This document shows, piece after piece, positions 49,221-59,182 of a stretch of DNA of 64,000 nucleotides. Below the pieces are notes generated by a model. That model was given only the letters and a program-made list of their open reading frames with translations, ran no database searches and was not told the origin of the DNA. The translations under genes were made by a program, and so were the position numbers. Position 1 is the first letter of the stretch, and every line of letters begins with the position of its first letter. Origin of the DNA: Polynucleobacter sp. MWH-UH24A (lineage in GTDB: Bacteria; Pseudomonadota; Gammaproteobacteria; Burkholderiales; Burkholderiaceae); contig NZ_CP061292.1 of NCBI RefSeq assembly GCF_018687475.1, forward strand, positions 1,674,001 through 1,738,000, written 5' to 3'.

Positions 49221-50066
49221 ATGTCAAATAGTCTAATTGATCGCCTAAGCGCGTTTTTTTCTGACCAGTCTTCTGATCCAAAAGCGCAGCGTAAAGAGCT
49301 GATTGAAACGCTTCGTGAAGCCCAAGCCGATGGGCTCATGGATGCCGATGCGCTTTCCATGATCGAGGGAGTATTTCAGGTTGGCGAATTATCCGCTCGC
49401 GATGTGTTGTTGCCTCGGGCCCAAATTGACTGGATTGATATCAATGCACCTCTGGCACAAATCATTGCAGATGTCGTCAAAACAGGTCATTCGCGCTTCC
49501 CAGTCTATGAGGGTCATCGCGATCAAGTCATCGGCATTCTGTTAGCCAAAGATCTCTTACGGCATTTCACAGAAAAAGATTTTCAAATTCGTGACTGGCT
49601 ACGGCCGGCTGTTTTTATTCCTGAATCAAAACGCTTAAGCGTCCTTCTCAAAGACTTTCGTAATAATCGCAATCATCTGGCCATTGTGGTTGACGAGTAC
49701 AGTGGCGTGGCTGGAATGATTACGATTGAAGATGTGATTGAGCAAATTGTTGGCGACATCGAGGATGAGCATGACATCGATGAGGAATCTGACAACATCA
49801 CCGTCTTAAAAAATGGTGATTATCGAATCAAAGGCATGACCGAGCTTGAGCAGCTTAATGAAGAGCTAAAGACGGACTTTTCAGCAGAGGACGTAGAAAC
49901 CGTGGCTGGGCTGGTGATTCAGCATTTAGGTCGAGTTCCAAAATTTGGCGAGCGGGTTCGTATTGATGGTTTTGAATTTGAAGTGCAGCGTGCCGACCCC
50001 CGTCAAGTGCATATTCTTTTGATGCGTCGCATTGCACCATCTAACGCTTCTGCTACCGAATCGTAA
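49221..50066 (+). CDS. CorC/HlyC-family CBS transporter-associated protein
   Basis: 281 residues: two CBS motifs (about 55-110 and 120-180, with RDVLLPRAQIDWI, SRFPVYEGHRDQVIGIL and HLAIVVDEYSGVAGMITIEDVIEQIVGDI) and a C-terminal CorC_HlyC domain with DYRIKGMTELEQLNEEL. Implicated in Mg2+/Co2+ efflux. No transmembrane part. Located before lnt as in many beta- and gammaproteobacteria. Confidence 0.92.
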   Translation: MSNSLIDRLSAFFSDQSSDPKAQRKELIETLREAQADGLMDADALSMIEGVFQVGELSARDVLLPRAQIDWIDINAPLAQIIADVVKTGHSRFPVYEGHRDQVIGILLAKDLLRHFTEKDFQIRDWLRPAVFIPESKRLSVLLKDFRNNRNHLAIVVDEYSGVAGMITIEDVIEQIVGDIEDEHDIDEESDNITVLKNGDYRIKGMTELEQLNEELKTDFSAEDVETVAGLVIQHLGRVPKFGERVRIDGFEFEVQRADPRQVHILLMRRIAPSNASATES

Positions 50067-51587
50067 TTGCAAAGTAGTCGACAGGCCAATCCGATTATTT
50101 ACAGTGCCTTACTTGTTTTTTTAGGGGTTCTTTTAGCGGTCGCGAGTGAGCTTCCCTTTAGTGGTTACTTTCAAATTCCTTTATTTGCTTACGCTCTATA
50201 CCTATTAGATCGAAGCAGTGAATCAAGATTGGGCCAAGTATTTCGCGATGGATTCTTACTTGGTCTGGGTTATTTTGTGCCTGCTCTTTGGTGGATTTTT
50301 ATTAGCCTGCACGATGTCGGTGGAATGGCAGTATGGTTATCAAGCCTTGCTGTTCTTGCCCTAGCCAGTCTAATGGCAGTCTATTTTGGATTAGCCAATA
50401 TGCTTGCAAAGCAAGTCAATGATTCTGCGTGGCGATCCCTGGCGATTCCTGCGGCGTGGGTACTCACTGAATATTTACGAGGTCAGATGTTTACTGGCTT
50501 TCCATGGATGGGCTTTGCCGAGTCGCAAGTGAATGGTCCATTTGCACATATCGCACCCTACTTCGGTGGCCTAGCTTGTACCTTCTTGTTTATCTGGGCC
50601 GCCTCACAATTGAGTCAGCCCCGACTACGAAATATCGCTGCCGTAGTGGGAGCGGTTGCAATTGTCCAGGTTTTGGGAATTTGGTCGTTCACCAGCCCCA
50701 AAGACTTGCCCATCTCAGTGCGATTGATTCAGGGGAACTTTGAACAAAGCCTCAAATTTAATCCCGCTGACATCCTGAAACAAATCCATTTTTATCGGGA
50801 TCAAATTATTAAAGCTCCGGCTGATTTAATCATTGCTCCTGAGACCGCATTTGAATGGCCAGAGCCAGATATACCTGATCAGTCGATTGAGCGGATCCAA
50901 GAATTTACTAATGAAACCGATAGTCATGTGCTTCTTGGTTTAATTGGAAAAATATCCAAAAATGACGGGTCTTTTCAATATTCCAATCGGGTCAGCGGTT
51001 TTTCGAGTCACAAATCCGTTTATCGCTACGACAAACATCACCTAGTCCCTTTTGGTGAGTTCGTCCCCCCCGGTTTTCAATGGTTTATCGATGCATTTAA
51101 AGTCCCATTAGGTAATTTTGCAAGAGGATCGATTAATCAGGCGCCATTTTTGATTCGCCCCCGCTCCAATCCAGATCGTCCGCTTTATGCGGCCATCTCA
51201 ATTTGCTATGAAGATATTTTTGGCAACGAAATCGCCACCCGAATTCGTAATAGCCGAGAACCAGTTAATCTTTTAGTGAACGTTACGAACTTGGCTTGGT
51301 TTGGCCAATCGCAAGCCCCCATGCAGCAACTGCGCCTCTCCCAATTACGCTCTCTCGAAACCGGTCTACCCAGTTTACGTGCTACCAATACCGGGATCAC
51401 CGCCCTGATTGATCAGCGCGGCCGAGTTGTAGCAAGCCTTTCGCAATTTGTTCAAGGCGAACTTGATATTCGAGTGCAAGCCTTTGAAGGACAGACGCCT
51501 TATGTGATCTGGGGCAACTGGCCGATTTTGATCTGGGTTGTTTTTGCTCTGGGGATTGGTTATTGGCGTAGATCGCAACCGAACTGA
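50067..51587 (+). CDS. lnt: apolipoprotein N-acyltransferase
   Basis: 506 residues from a TTG start directly after the corC stop codon. About six N-terminal spans, then a nitrilase domain with E (APETAFEWPE), K (YDKHHLVPFGEFVPP) and the nucleophile C (AISICYEDIFG). It N-acylates lipoproteins at the inner membrane, the last step of lipoprotein maturation. The closest neighbour downstream is glyQ. Confidence 0.95.
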   Translation: MQSSRQANPIIYSALLVFLGVLLAVASELPFSGYFQIPLFAYALYLLDRSSESRLGQVFRDGFLLGLGYFVPALWWIFISLHDVGGMAVWLSSLAVLALASLMAVYFGLANMLAKQVNDSAWRSLAIPAAWVLTEYLRGQMFTGFPWMGFAESQVNGPFAHIAPYFGGLACTFLFIWAASQLSQPRLRNIAAVVGAVAIVQVLGIWSFTSPKDLPISVRLIQGNFEQSLKFNPADILKQIHFYRDQIIKAPADLIIAPETAFEWPEPDIPDQSIERIQEFTNETDSHVLLGLIGKISKNDGSFQYSNRVSGFSSHKSVYRYDKHHLVPFGEFVPPGFQWFIDAFKVPLGNFARGSINQAPFLIRPRSNPDRPLYAAISICYEDIFGNEIATRIRNSREPVNLLVNVTNLAWFGQSQAPMQQLRLSQLRSLETGLPSLRATNTGITALIDQRGRVVASLSQFVQGELDIRVQAFEGQTPYVIWGNWPILIWVVFALGIGYWRRSQPN

Positions 51588-51652
51588 TTTTTTAACGAGT
51601 CCTTGGTTTGCCGAGTAAAATCAAGGTCTTATCTAAAAAATCATTGTGTCGC

Positions 51653-52534
51653 ATGCTAACGTTTCAACAAATTATTCTCAAACTTCAAGATTATTGGGAC
51701 CAACAAGGTTGTGCGCTGTTACAGCCCATCGATCTCGAAGTTGGGGCCGGCACCTCGCATACAGCCACTTTTTTAAGAGCGATTGGTCCTGAACCATGGA
51801 AAGCAGCCTATGTTCAGCCCTCAAGACGTCCCAAAGATGGTCGTTATGGTGAAAACCCAAATCGTTTACAGCATTACTATCAATACCAAGTGGTTTTAAA
51901 ACCAGCGCCTGCCAATATTTTGGATTTGTATTTGGGCTCTTTAAAAGCCTTGGGGCTTGATCTAAAGCAAAACGATATTCGTTTCGTGGAAGACGACTGG
52001 GAGAACCCAACCTTAGGGGCGTGGGGCCTTGGCTGGGAGGTTTGGCTCAATGGTATGGAAGTGACTCAGTTTACGTATTTTCAGCAAGTGGGTGGCTTGG
52101 ATTGCAAACCGGTATTGGGTGAAATTACCTACGGAATAGAACGCTTAGCGATGTACTTGCAAAACTGCTCCAATGTGTTTGATCTGGTCTGGACAGAGGG
52201 CGTAAGCTATGGTGATGTGTATCACCAAAATGAAGTAGAGCAGTCACGCTATAACTTCGAACACTCCAATACAGACTTTCTGTTTGCAAACTTTAATCAT
52301 TACGAGAGTGAAGCAAAGCGCTTAATGGAGCAAGCGCTTGCACTACCTGCGTATGAAATGGTTTTAAAAGCAGCTCATACCTTTAATCTTCTCGATGCCC
52401 GTGGGGCTATCTCCGTAACGGAACGCGCTGCCTATATTGGTCGTATTCGTAATCTGTCGCGCTTAGTTGCGCAAGCGTATTACGAGTCACGTGAACAACT
52501 AGGCTTTCCTATGTTGCAAAGTAAAGCGCATTAA
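51653..52534 (+). CDS. glyQ: glycyl-tRNA synthetase alpha subunit
   Basis: 293 residues from [20 protein letters not shown]; a longer frame upstream is not needed. Class II motifs [29 protein letters not shown] and [24 protein letters not shown]. Joins with GlyS to charge tRNA-Gly. Fifteen bases before glyS. Confidence 0.97.
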   Translation: MLTFQQIILKLQDYWDQQGCALLQPIDLEVGAGTSHTATFLRAIGPEPWKAAYVQPSRRPKDGRYGENPNRLQHYYQYQVVLKPAPANILDLYLGSLKALGLDLKQNDIRFVEDDWENPTLGAWGLGWEVWLNGMEVTQFTYFQQVGGLDCKPVLGEITYGIERLAMYLQNCSNVFDLVWTEGVSYGDVYHQNEVEQSRYNFEHSNTDFLFANFNHYESEAKRLMEQALALPAYEMVLKAAHTFNLLDARGAISVTERAAYIGRIRNLSRLVAQAYYESREQLGFPMLQSKAH

Positions 52535-52549
52535 GGCATTGATCTTCAT

Positions 52550-54679
52550 ATGAAACACCCTCCCTTACTGCTCGAATTATTTACCGAAGAACTCCCACCA
52601 AAATCACTCAAACGGTTGGGCGAATCCCTTTCGCAATCAATTTATGAAAGTTTAAATAAAGCCCAGTTACTAAGCGCCAGTAGCACTTATCAGTCATTTG
52701 CCAGCCCAAGACGTTTAGCAGTGCTGATTAGCGATGTTTTAGATCAAGCGCCCGATTATCCGGTGCGCGAGAAACTCTTACCACTTTCCATTGCTTTTGA
52801 TGCACAAGGTAAACCCAGTCAGGCGCTTACCAAAAAGTTAGTGAGCTTGGGTTACCCTGATACCCCGCTCGATCAATTGGAACGTAGCGGTGAAGGTAAA
52901 AATGAGGCGCTCTACTTAAATACGATTGCTACAGGTGCACGCCTTGAATCGGCCTTACAACAGGCTTTGATTACTGCCATTGATCATTTACCAATCGCAA
53001 AAATGATGCATTATCAAATCACAGTACCGTCTGGAGCGATTGAAGAGGTTCAATTTGCTAGACCCGTACACCGCATTATTGCTCTTCACGGATCAAAGAC
53101 ACTTGCAATCCATGCTTTGGGGATTGATGCAAACAATCAAACTGAAGGCCATCGTTTTTTATCTTCCGGGATGATGACTATTCGTGACGCGCAGCAGTAC
53201 GAACCCCAACTGGAGGCTGCAAAAGTAATTCCGTCATTTACTAAACGACGCGCTTACATTGAATCTGAGTTGCAAAAGGCTGCCAAGGGCTTGCGGGTCC
53301 TAATGCCAGATGCTCTTTTGGATGAGGTCACCGCCTTGGTGGAGTATCCGGCAATCTACAGCTGCGAGTTTGATCCTGAGTTTTTGGAAGTTCCTCAGGA
53401 ATGCTTAATTTTGACAATGCAAACCAATCAGAAATACTTTGCCTTAACTAATCAAGACGGCAAGCTAAGCAATCGTTTCCTCATCGTCTCAAACATCCAA
53501 ACGGATCAACCAGAGTCAATTATTTCCGGGAATGAGCGCGTTATTCGCCCCCGTTTGGCGGATGCTCGCTTCTTTTATCTTCAAGATCAGAAACGTACTT
53601 TGGAATCGCGCATTCCTGATTTAGCCAAGGTGGTTTATCACAATCAATTAGGAAATCAACTGCAACGCTCAGAGCGAGTCCGAGCATTGGCCAATGAAAT
53701 TGCTAGCAGCCTAAATCAAGCTGGATCGCAGCTTAAGCTTCAGGAGGTTGACCGTGCCGCACAACTCGCTAAAGCTGATCTATTAACGGAGATGGTTGGC
53801 GAGTTCCCCGAACTACAAGGGGTCATGGGCCGTTACTACGCCTTAGCGAATCATGAAGCACCGGATGTTGCTGCCGCGTGTTACGAACACTACCTCCCCC
53901 GATTTGCTGGGGATTCCCTACCGCAAACCTCTGTGGGAACCGTATTGGCGATCGCCGATAAGTTAGAAACCATTATTGGGATTTGGGGTGTCGGTCTTGC
54001 TCCCACTGGCGATAAGGACCCCTATGCACTGCGTCGCCATGCCTTGGGATTTTGCCGTCTACTATTGGAGAAGAATCTACCGCTCAATCTGATGCAACTA
54101 ATTGGGCTTGCGAAGCAGCAATTTTCAAATCTGGCTTTGAAGGTTGAGATTGATGAAGAGGTTATCTTTCAGTTTATTCTGGATCGATTAAAAGCATACT
54201 TAAAAGATCAAGTGATTGAGGGAGCTGCCTTTAGTTCCGCAGAGATTGATGCGGTACTAAGCACCCATCCAGATAGAATCAACGATCTGATTGCACGCTT
54301 GTTGGCAATTCGAGCCTTTAATCAGCTGCCCCAAGCAAATTCGCTTGCCAGCGCCAATAAGCGAATTAGCAATATTCTGAAAAAAGTGGAAGGTAAACCA
54401 AATACGGATATCAACCCGAGTTTGCTCTCTATTGCAGCAGAACAGAATTTATATGCCGCTCTTACAGAACTGCAGCCGCGCCTTGATCAACAGCTCCAAG
54501 CCCAACAGTTTTTTAATTTACTGCAAGATCTTGTTGCGCTTAGTGAACCAATTGATCAATTCTTTGCGGATGTCATGGTGATGGATGAGAACATCGGGCT
54601 TCGCAATAATCGTCTTGCCCTGCTCCAACGTCTCCACCAACAAATGAATTTAGTCGCCGATATTGGCAAGCTTGCATGA
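52550..54679 (+). CDS. glyS: glycyl-tRNA synthetase beta subunit
   Basis: 709 residues; opening ELFTEELPPKSLKRLGESL, the LSSGMMTIRDA region, the HD-like domain (RAAQLAKADLLTEMVGEFPELQGVMGRYYA), and the ending with DALR-like segment (VMVMDENIGLRNNRLALLQRLH). Full length. Overlaps gmhB by four bases (ATGA). Confidence 0.97.
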   Translation: MKHPPLLLELFTEELPPKSLKRLGESLSQSIYESLNKAQLLSASSTYQSFASPRRLAVLISDVLDQAPDYPVREKLLPLSIAFDAQGKPSQALTKKLVSLGYPDTPLDQLERSGEGKNEALYLNTIATGARLESALQQALITAIDHLPIAKMMHYQITVPSGAIEEVQFARPVHRIIALHGSKTLAIHALGIDANNQTEGHRFLSSGMMTIRDAQQYEPQLEAAKVIPSFTKRRAYIESELQKAAKGLRVLMPDALLDEVTALVEYPAIYSCEFDPEFLEVPQECLILTMQTNQKYFALTNQDGKLSNRFLIVSNIQTDQPESIISGNERVIRPRLADARFFYLQDQKRTLESRIPDLAKVVYHNQLGNQLQRSERVRALANEIASSLNQAGSQLKLQEVDRAAQLAKADLLTEMVGEFPELQGVMGRYYALANHEAPDVAAACYEHYLPRFAGDSLPQTSVGTVLAIADKLETIIGIWGVGLAPTGDKDPYALRRHALGFCRLLLEKNLPLNLMQLIGLAKQQFSNLALKVEIDEEVIFQFILDRLKAYLKDQVIEGAAFSSAEIDAVLSTHPDRINDLIARLLAIRAFNQLPQANSLASANKRISNILKKVEGKPNTDINPSLLSIAAEQNLYAALTELQPRLDQQLQAQQFFNLLQDLVALSEPIDQFFADVMVMDENIGLRNNRLALLQRLHQQMNLVADIGKLA

Positions 54680-55248
54680 CAGTCAGAGTCGATAAGCTCA
54701 TTATTTTGGATCGCGATGGAGTGATTAATCAAGATCGTGATGATTATGTCAAATCATGCGAGGAGTGGATCCCAATACCGAATAGCCTAGAGGCGATTGC
54801 ATTACTTTCTCAGGCAGGCTATACGCTAACCATTGCCACCAACCAATCGGGTATTGCACGCGGCTATTACACCTTAAGTGAATTGCATGCGATGCATCAA
54901 AAAATGATGGATTTGCTCAAACCACTGAGCGGCAGAATTGATAGCATTTTCTTTTGTCCTCATACCGATGCCGATCAATGCGACTGTCGTAAGCCTAAAC
55001 CCGGATTAATGCACCAAATTGTAAGCCGTTATATAAAAAGCCCCGTAGACTCTGCGTTGCCATTAACCCATGTTCCAATCGTGGGTGATTCATTACGTGA
55101 CCTACTGGCTGGGACAGCTCTTGGTGCAAGTCCGCACTTGGTCTTAACAGGAAAAGGTCAGGGCGTTAAAAAAGCTGAGTTACCTCCTAATACCCAGATC
55201 CATGCGGATTTAATGGGTTTTGCACAATCGATCCTAGCTCACCCATGA
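54676..55248 (+). CDS. gmhB: D-glycero-beta-D-manno-heptose 1,7-bisphosphate 7-phosphatase
   Basis: 190 residues, HAD family with LDRDGVIN as motif I, TIATNQSGIARGYYT as motif II and a zinc-binding cysteine/histidine group CPHTDADQCDCRKPKPG. Removes the 7-phosphate in the ADP-heptose pathway for LPS core. The pairing with plsC in the same operon is common in Burkholderiales. Confidence 0.93.
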   Translation: MTVRVDKLIILDRDGVINQDRDDYVKSCEEWIPIPNSLEAIALLSQAGYTLTIATNQSGIARGYYTLSELHAMHQKMMDLLKPLSGRIDSIFFCPHTDADQCDCRKPKPGLMHQIVSRYIKSPVDSALPLTHVPIVGDSLRDLLAGTALGASPHLVLTGKGQGVKKAELPPNTQIHADLMGFAQSILAHP

Positions 55249-55985
55249 TTTGGCTGCGCTCTCTTCTTTTTTTTATTAGTCTAATATCTTACACGCCGTT
55301 TTATGCGGTTTTTTGCTTAATTATTTTTCCATTTATAAACGAACACACCCGCTATCGCATCATTCAGTTCTGGGGTCGAAGTATTATTTTTTTCCTGCAA
55401 TTCTTTTGTGGGCTTCGGTTTGAAGTTCTAGGAAAAGAAAATATTCAAGCAGTAATTGATCAGCCTGTCGTAATTCTCAGTAAGCACCAATCGGCGTGGG
55501 AAACCATTGCGTTTTTACAGATCTTTCCTAAAGATCTTTGCTATGTTTTTAAACGCGAACTACTTTGGATTCCATTTTTTGGTTGGGTAATTGGTTTACT
55601 GAACATGATTCATATCAATCGCTCTGATGCAGGTGGCTCTGCAATATCGGTTGCTAATCAAGGTAAAGAACGCTTAAAGGCTGGTAAGTGGATGATTTTG
55701 TTTCCAGAGGGTACCCGTACGCCCGTTGGGTCCCATAAGCCCTATCGCAAAGGTGGGGCCCGCTTAGCTGGACTCACGGGTGCAACCGTATTACCGGTCG
55801 CACATAATGCCGGGCGCTTCTGGCCACGAAATAGCTTTTTGAAGTACCCTGGACTCATTACAGTCTCAATTGGTCCCTCGATTCCTTCACAAGGTAAATC
55901 TGGGGATCAATTACACGAGGCTGTAGAAACCTGGGTCGAAGGTGAAATGCGGCGAATTGACCCAGTGGCTTATCAAGCCAAATAA
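55245..55985 (+). CDS. plsC: 1-acylglycerol-3-phosphate O-acyltransferase
   Basis: 246 residues. Acyltransferase motifs SKHQSAWETIAF (H with x4-E instead of the classic H-x4-D), FVGR-like FKRELLWIPFFGW, NRSDAGGS, and LFPEGTRTP. One N-terminal anchor span (about 3-28). It makes phosphatidic acid at the inner membrane. The stop is the last base before the convergent rsmA gene end. Confidence 0.92.
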   Translation: MIWLRSLLFFISLISYTPFYAVFCLIIFPFINEHTRYRIIQFWGRSIIFFLQFFCGLRFEVLGKENIQAVIDQPVVILSKHQSAWETIAFLQIFPKDLCYVFKRELLWIPFFGWVIGLLNMIHINRSDAGGSAISVANQGKERLKAGKWMILFPEGTRTPVGSHKPYRKGGARLAGLTGATVLPVAHNAGRFWPRNSFLKYPGLITVSIGPSIPSQGKSGDQLHEAVETWVEGEMRRIDPVAYQAK

Positions 55986-56777
55986 TCATTTTCCTGACAG
56001 CATCAAGGCCCACTCAATATAACGCTCCACCGAAATATCTTGGGCGCGTGCTTTTAGTTCCGTATCGGTCAGATTTAATTGTTCAGAAATACTCTGTAAA
56101 TTACTGCGTAGCATTTTTCGGCGCTGCGAAAAAGCCATGGCCACAACCTGACTGAGCGCATCCCATTGCGCTGATGTTAAAGAAAAATCGACTTTAGGAA
56201 TCATCCGAATCACTGCAGAATCTACTTTGGGTTGTGGCTCAAACGCAGTCGGTGGTACATCCATTAAGTAATCCACGTGGTACCTTGCTTGCAACATGAC
56301 CGATAAGCGGCTGTACTCCGAATCACCCGCTGGTGCAGCGATCCGCTCAACCACTTCAGCCTGCAACATAAAGATTTGTTCATCGACCCATAGCGCAGCT
56401 GCAATCAGATGAAATAGTAAAGGCGATGAGATGTTATATGGCAGGTTACCAATCAAGGCACATCGCTCTTTCGTTAACTTGGCTTGCTTCGCCCAGTTCG
56501 TAAAATCAAATTGAAGGGCATCCCCCTCATGAATAAGGAGTCCGTCCAGTCCCTTTCGCTGTTTTGCCTCTTGCCATGTATGAACAATGTCGCGATCAAT
56601 CTCAAGAACTTCAAGCTTTTCAAGGCGCTCAAGTAAAGGTCGGGTTAAGGCGCCCAATCCTGGACCAATTTCCAGAACGTGCATGCCGGGCGTTGGATTT
56701 AAGGCATTCACAATCGCAGTAATCACTCCCTGATCCATCAGGAAGTTCTGACCAAAGCGCTTACGAGCTCGATGCAT
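55986..56777 (-). CDS. rsmA: 16S rRNA (adenine1518/1519-N6)-dimethyltransferase
   Basis: 263 residues (KsgA). SAM-binding VLEIGPGLGALTRPLLE and the NLPYNISSPLLFHLI catalytic motif; also FMLQAEVVERIAAPAGDSEYSRLSVMLQ and the ending helices. Dimethylates two adenines in 16S helix 45. Overlaps pdxA by 17 bases; last gene of the lptD-surA-pdxA-rsmA operon. Confidence 0.97.
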   Translation of the reverse strand: MHRARKRFGQNFLMDQGVITAIVNALNPTPGMHVLEIGPGLGALTRPLLERLEKLEVLEIDRDIVHTWQEAKQRKGLDGLLIHEGDALQFDFTNWAKQAKLTKERCALIGNLPYNISSPLLFHLIAAALWVDEQIFMLQAEVVERIAAPAGDSEYSRLSVMLQARYHVDYLMDVPPTAFEPQPKVDSAVIRMIPKVDFSLTSAQWDALSQVVAMAFSQRRKMLRSNLQSISEQLNLTDTELKARAQDISVERYIEWALMLSGK

Positions 56778-57756
56778 CGTGATTCAATTTCGTGAGAGCC
56801 AACTCCCTGGCGAGTCTTAAAGCGGCAAACATACTGCGCCAATCTGCCCTACCCTGTCCGGCGATATCTAAGGCCGTGCCATGATCAACGGATGTTCGGA
56901 TATAAGATAGACCCAGGGTGACATTCACCCCCTCTGTAAAGCTAGCAAACTTAAATGGGGCTAGACCTTGGTCATGGTACATCGCTAAGACTGCATCAAA
57001 AGAATGCAAGCGATCAGCATGAAATAAGGTATCGGCTGGATAGGGTCCAGAAGCCAGAATTCCTTCACGTTTAGCAGCCTCAATCACAGGAATAATTACT
57101 TCAAGCTCCTCGCGACCAAGATGACCATCCTCCCCGGCATGGGGATTTAAGCCGGTCACCGCAATACGTGGCTTTGAAATACCAAAGCGCACCTGTAAAT
57201 CGTGCTGCATGATTTTAAGGGTGCTCAATAACGACTCGAACTGGATGGCATCAGCAACTTGGGTAATGGGTAAGTGCGTGGTCGCAAGAGCGACGCGCAA
57301 GGCAATAGCCTGCCCTTTGCCAGTGAGGGCCTGGGGGATTTCGCCACAGAGCATCATGACAACTTGGCGCCGTTGATCGAAATCAGCTAAGAACTCGGTA
57401 TGCCCAGTAAATGGCGATTGCGGTGTGTCTAAGATACTTTTTTGGACCGGTGCCGTAATTAATGCATGATGCTGGCCAACTCGACATGACTCGCTAGCTG
57501 CTCGAATAACTGAAAGTACGTACTGTGCATTGGCTGAATCCAGAACACCAAATTGCGGTGGATTTTTTAAAGGTGTATGCGAAATTTGGATTTGGGGCGG
57601 CAATGCCTCATGTGCAAATAGCTGCTGATCGCCAAATAGGCTAATTTCCACATCCGAGTGCGCTGCGACAAAGGCTTTGGCAGCCACTAGTGAAACTTCG
57701 GGGCCAATACCTGCAGGCTCTCCAGTACTAAGTGCGAGCTTAACGAACTTGCTCAT
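56761..57756 (-). CDS. pdxA: 4-hydroxythreonine-4-phosphate dehydrogenase
   Basis: 331 residues. STGEPAGIGPEVSL at the start, GHTEFLADF, LNPHAGEDGHLGREE and MYHDQGLAPFKFASF, with the metal-binding histidines of PdxA. Acts in pyridoxal-phosphate synthesis in the cytosol. Overlaps surA by 17 bases. Confidence 0.96.
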   Translation of the reverse strand: MSKFVKLALSTGEPAGIGPEVSLVAAKAFVAAHSDVEISLFGDQQLFAHEALPPQIQISHTPLKNPPQFGVLDSANAQYVLSVIRAASESCRVGQHHALITAPVQKSILDTPQSPFTGHTEFLADFDQRRQVVMMLCGEIPQALTGKGQAIALRVALATTHLPITQVADAIQFESLLSTLKIMQHDLQVRFGISKPRIAVTGLNPHAGEDGHLGREELEVIIPVIEAAKREGILASGPYPADTLFHADRLHSFDAVLAMYHDQGLAPFKFASFTEGVNVTLGLSYIRTSVDHGTALDIAGQGRADWRSMFAALRLARELALTKLNHDASSS

Positions 57757-59182
57757 CCAGATTCAAAATCTTGACAGTCGCCGTATCGCGCAATTGGCGT
57801 AACCAGTCTTGATAGGCTTGCTCGAACTTACGCTCTCGAATCGCAGCTCGCGCAAACTCGCGCTGCTTCTCAACCGTTAATTGCGCATCGCGTCGCTCCA
57901 ACACTTGAATTAAATGCCAACCAAATTCAGTCTTGACCGGATCACTCACTTCACCAATTTGTAAGCGATTCATGGCAATCTCAAATGGGGGGACCAACTC
58001 ACCAGGACCCATCCAACCCAATAAGCCACCGTTCGGGGCCGAGCCATCTTCCGAGAACTTCTTTGCCAATGACTCAAAATCAGCGGTCTTAGCCCGAATT
58101 TGATCGCGATAACCTTGAAGGCGTCGCTCCACATCCGCGTCCTGCAATCCTTGACGCTGACGAATCAAGATATGTCGCGCTAGTGTTTGGGTAACAATCA
58201 TATTTTGCGGAGTGAGATCCGCAGGATTGGTATTGCTGGTTGCGGCGCGTGCGCCTGAACCACCAGCGCGTCGATCCATTACCTTCAGTACATGAAAGCC
58301 GGCCGGGCTTCGCACTACCGATGGCGCCACTTGCCCAGGGCCAAGATTACGAACTGCCTCAACAAAAATTTGAGGTAAACGATCTTGGGTTCGATAGCCA
58401 AGATCCTGAAACTTAATGCGAGAATTTTCTTTATTGGCTTGTGCGCCCAATTGCATAAAATCAGCGTCGCCACGCGCCTCTTTTAATAGGGCCTCAGCGC
58501 GTTTTCTGGCATCAGCCTGAGCGCTCGGACCTGCACCCTCTTCGACAGGAACAAAGATTTGAGCAACCGCAATTTCCTCAGGACCTGACCCTGTTGCAGT
58601 AGGCTCTGATCCGCGACGCTGCATCTGCTCAATAATAAAGTTATCGATTTCTGCATCCGAGATCTTTATTTGTGAGTCAACCTCTCGCTCCCGTAAACGG
58701 GCTTTAAGAACATCTTCACGAAGCAGTTCCCGGTAGCGCTGAAAACTCATCCCCGACTTCGTCACCGTATCGCGAAACTCAGAGAAAGTTAACTTATTTC
58801 GGGTTGCAATATCTTCAATAATCTTATTGAGCTCTTTTTCATTTACAGCTAAACCAGTTTGCTCCGCTTCCTGAATTTGAATTTTCTCTAAGATCAAGTT
58901 TTCCAGCACTTGCTTACGTAACTCGTCACCCTCTGGTAGTTTTTTTCCGCCAGCTGGTGCTTGCTTTTGAATCGAAGTAATTCGATCATCAATCTCTTTG
59001 CGCGTCACAACCCCAGTATTAACAACGGCTACGACTCCATCAATATTGATGATCTTCGGTTCATTGCCAGAGGGATTGCTTTGTGCGCCCAAAGACTGAC
59101 TAAATAACAGCCCTAAAAACCCAAACGCCATTAAATAACTGGGCATGCTGAACTTATGGGATGAATCACAAGACAAAATCAT
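57740..59182 (-). CDS. surA: periplasmic peptidyl-prolyl isomerase/chaperone SurA
   Basis: 480 residues with a signal peptide (about 13-33, SYLMAFGFLGLLFSQSLGAQ). An N-terminal chaperone domain (VNTGVVTRKEIDDRITSIQ, LREDVLKARLREREVDSQ) and two parvulin domains (about 205-300 and 325-430, with LGWMGPGELVPPFE). Delivers outer-membrane proteins including LptD. Start codon overlaps the lptD stop by one base. Confidence 0.96.
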   Translation of the reverse strand: MILSCDSSHKFSMPSYLMAFGFLGLLFSQSLGAQSNPSGNEPKIINIDGVVAVVNTGVVTRKEIDDRITSIQKQAPAGGKKLPEGDELRKQVLENLILEKIQIQEAEQTGLAVNEKELNKIIEDIATRNKLTFSEFRDTVTKSGMSFQRYRELLREDVLKARLREREVDSQIKISDAEIDNFIIEQMQRRGSEPTATGSGPEEIAVAQIFVPVEEGAGPSAQADARKRAEALLKEARGDADFMQLGAQANKENSRIKFQDLGYRTQDRLPQIFVEAVRNLGPGQVAPSVVRSPAGFHVLKVMDRRAGGSGARAATSNTNPADLTPQNMIVTQTLARHILIRQRQGLQDADVERRLQGYRDQIRAKTADFESLAKKFSEDGSAPNGGLLGWMGPGELVPPFEIAMNRLQIGEVSDPVKTEFGWHLIQVLERRDAQLTVEKQREFARAAIRERKFEQAYQDWLRQLRDTATVKILNLDEQVR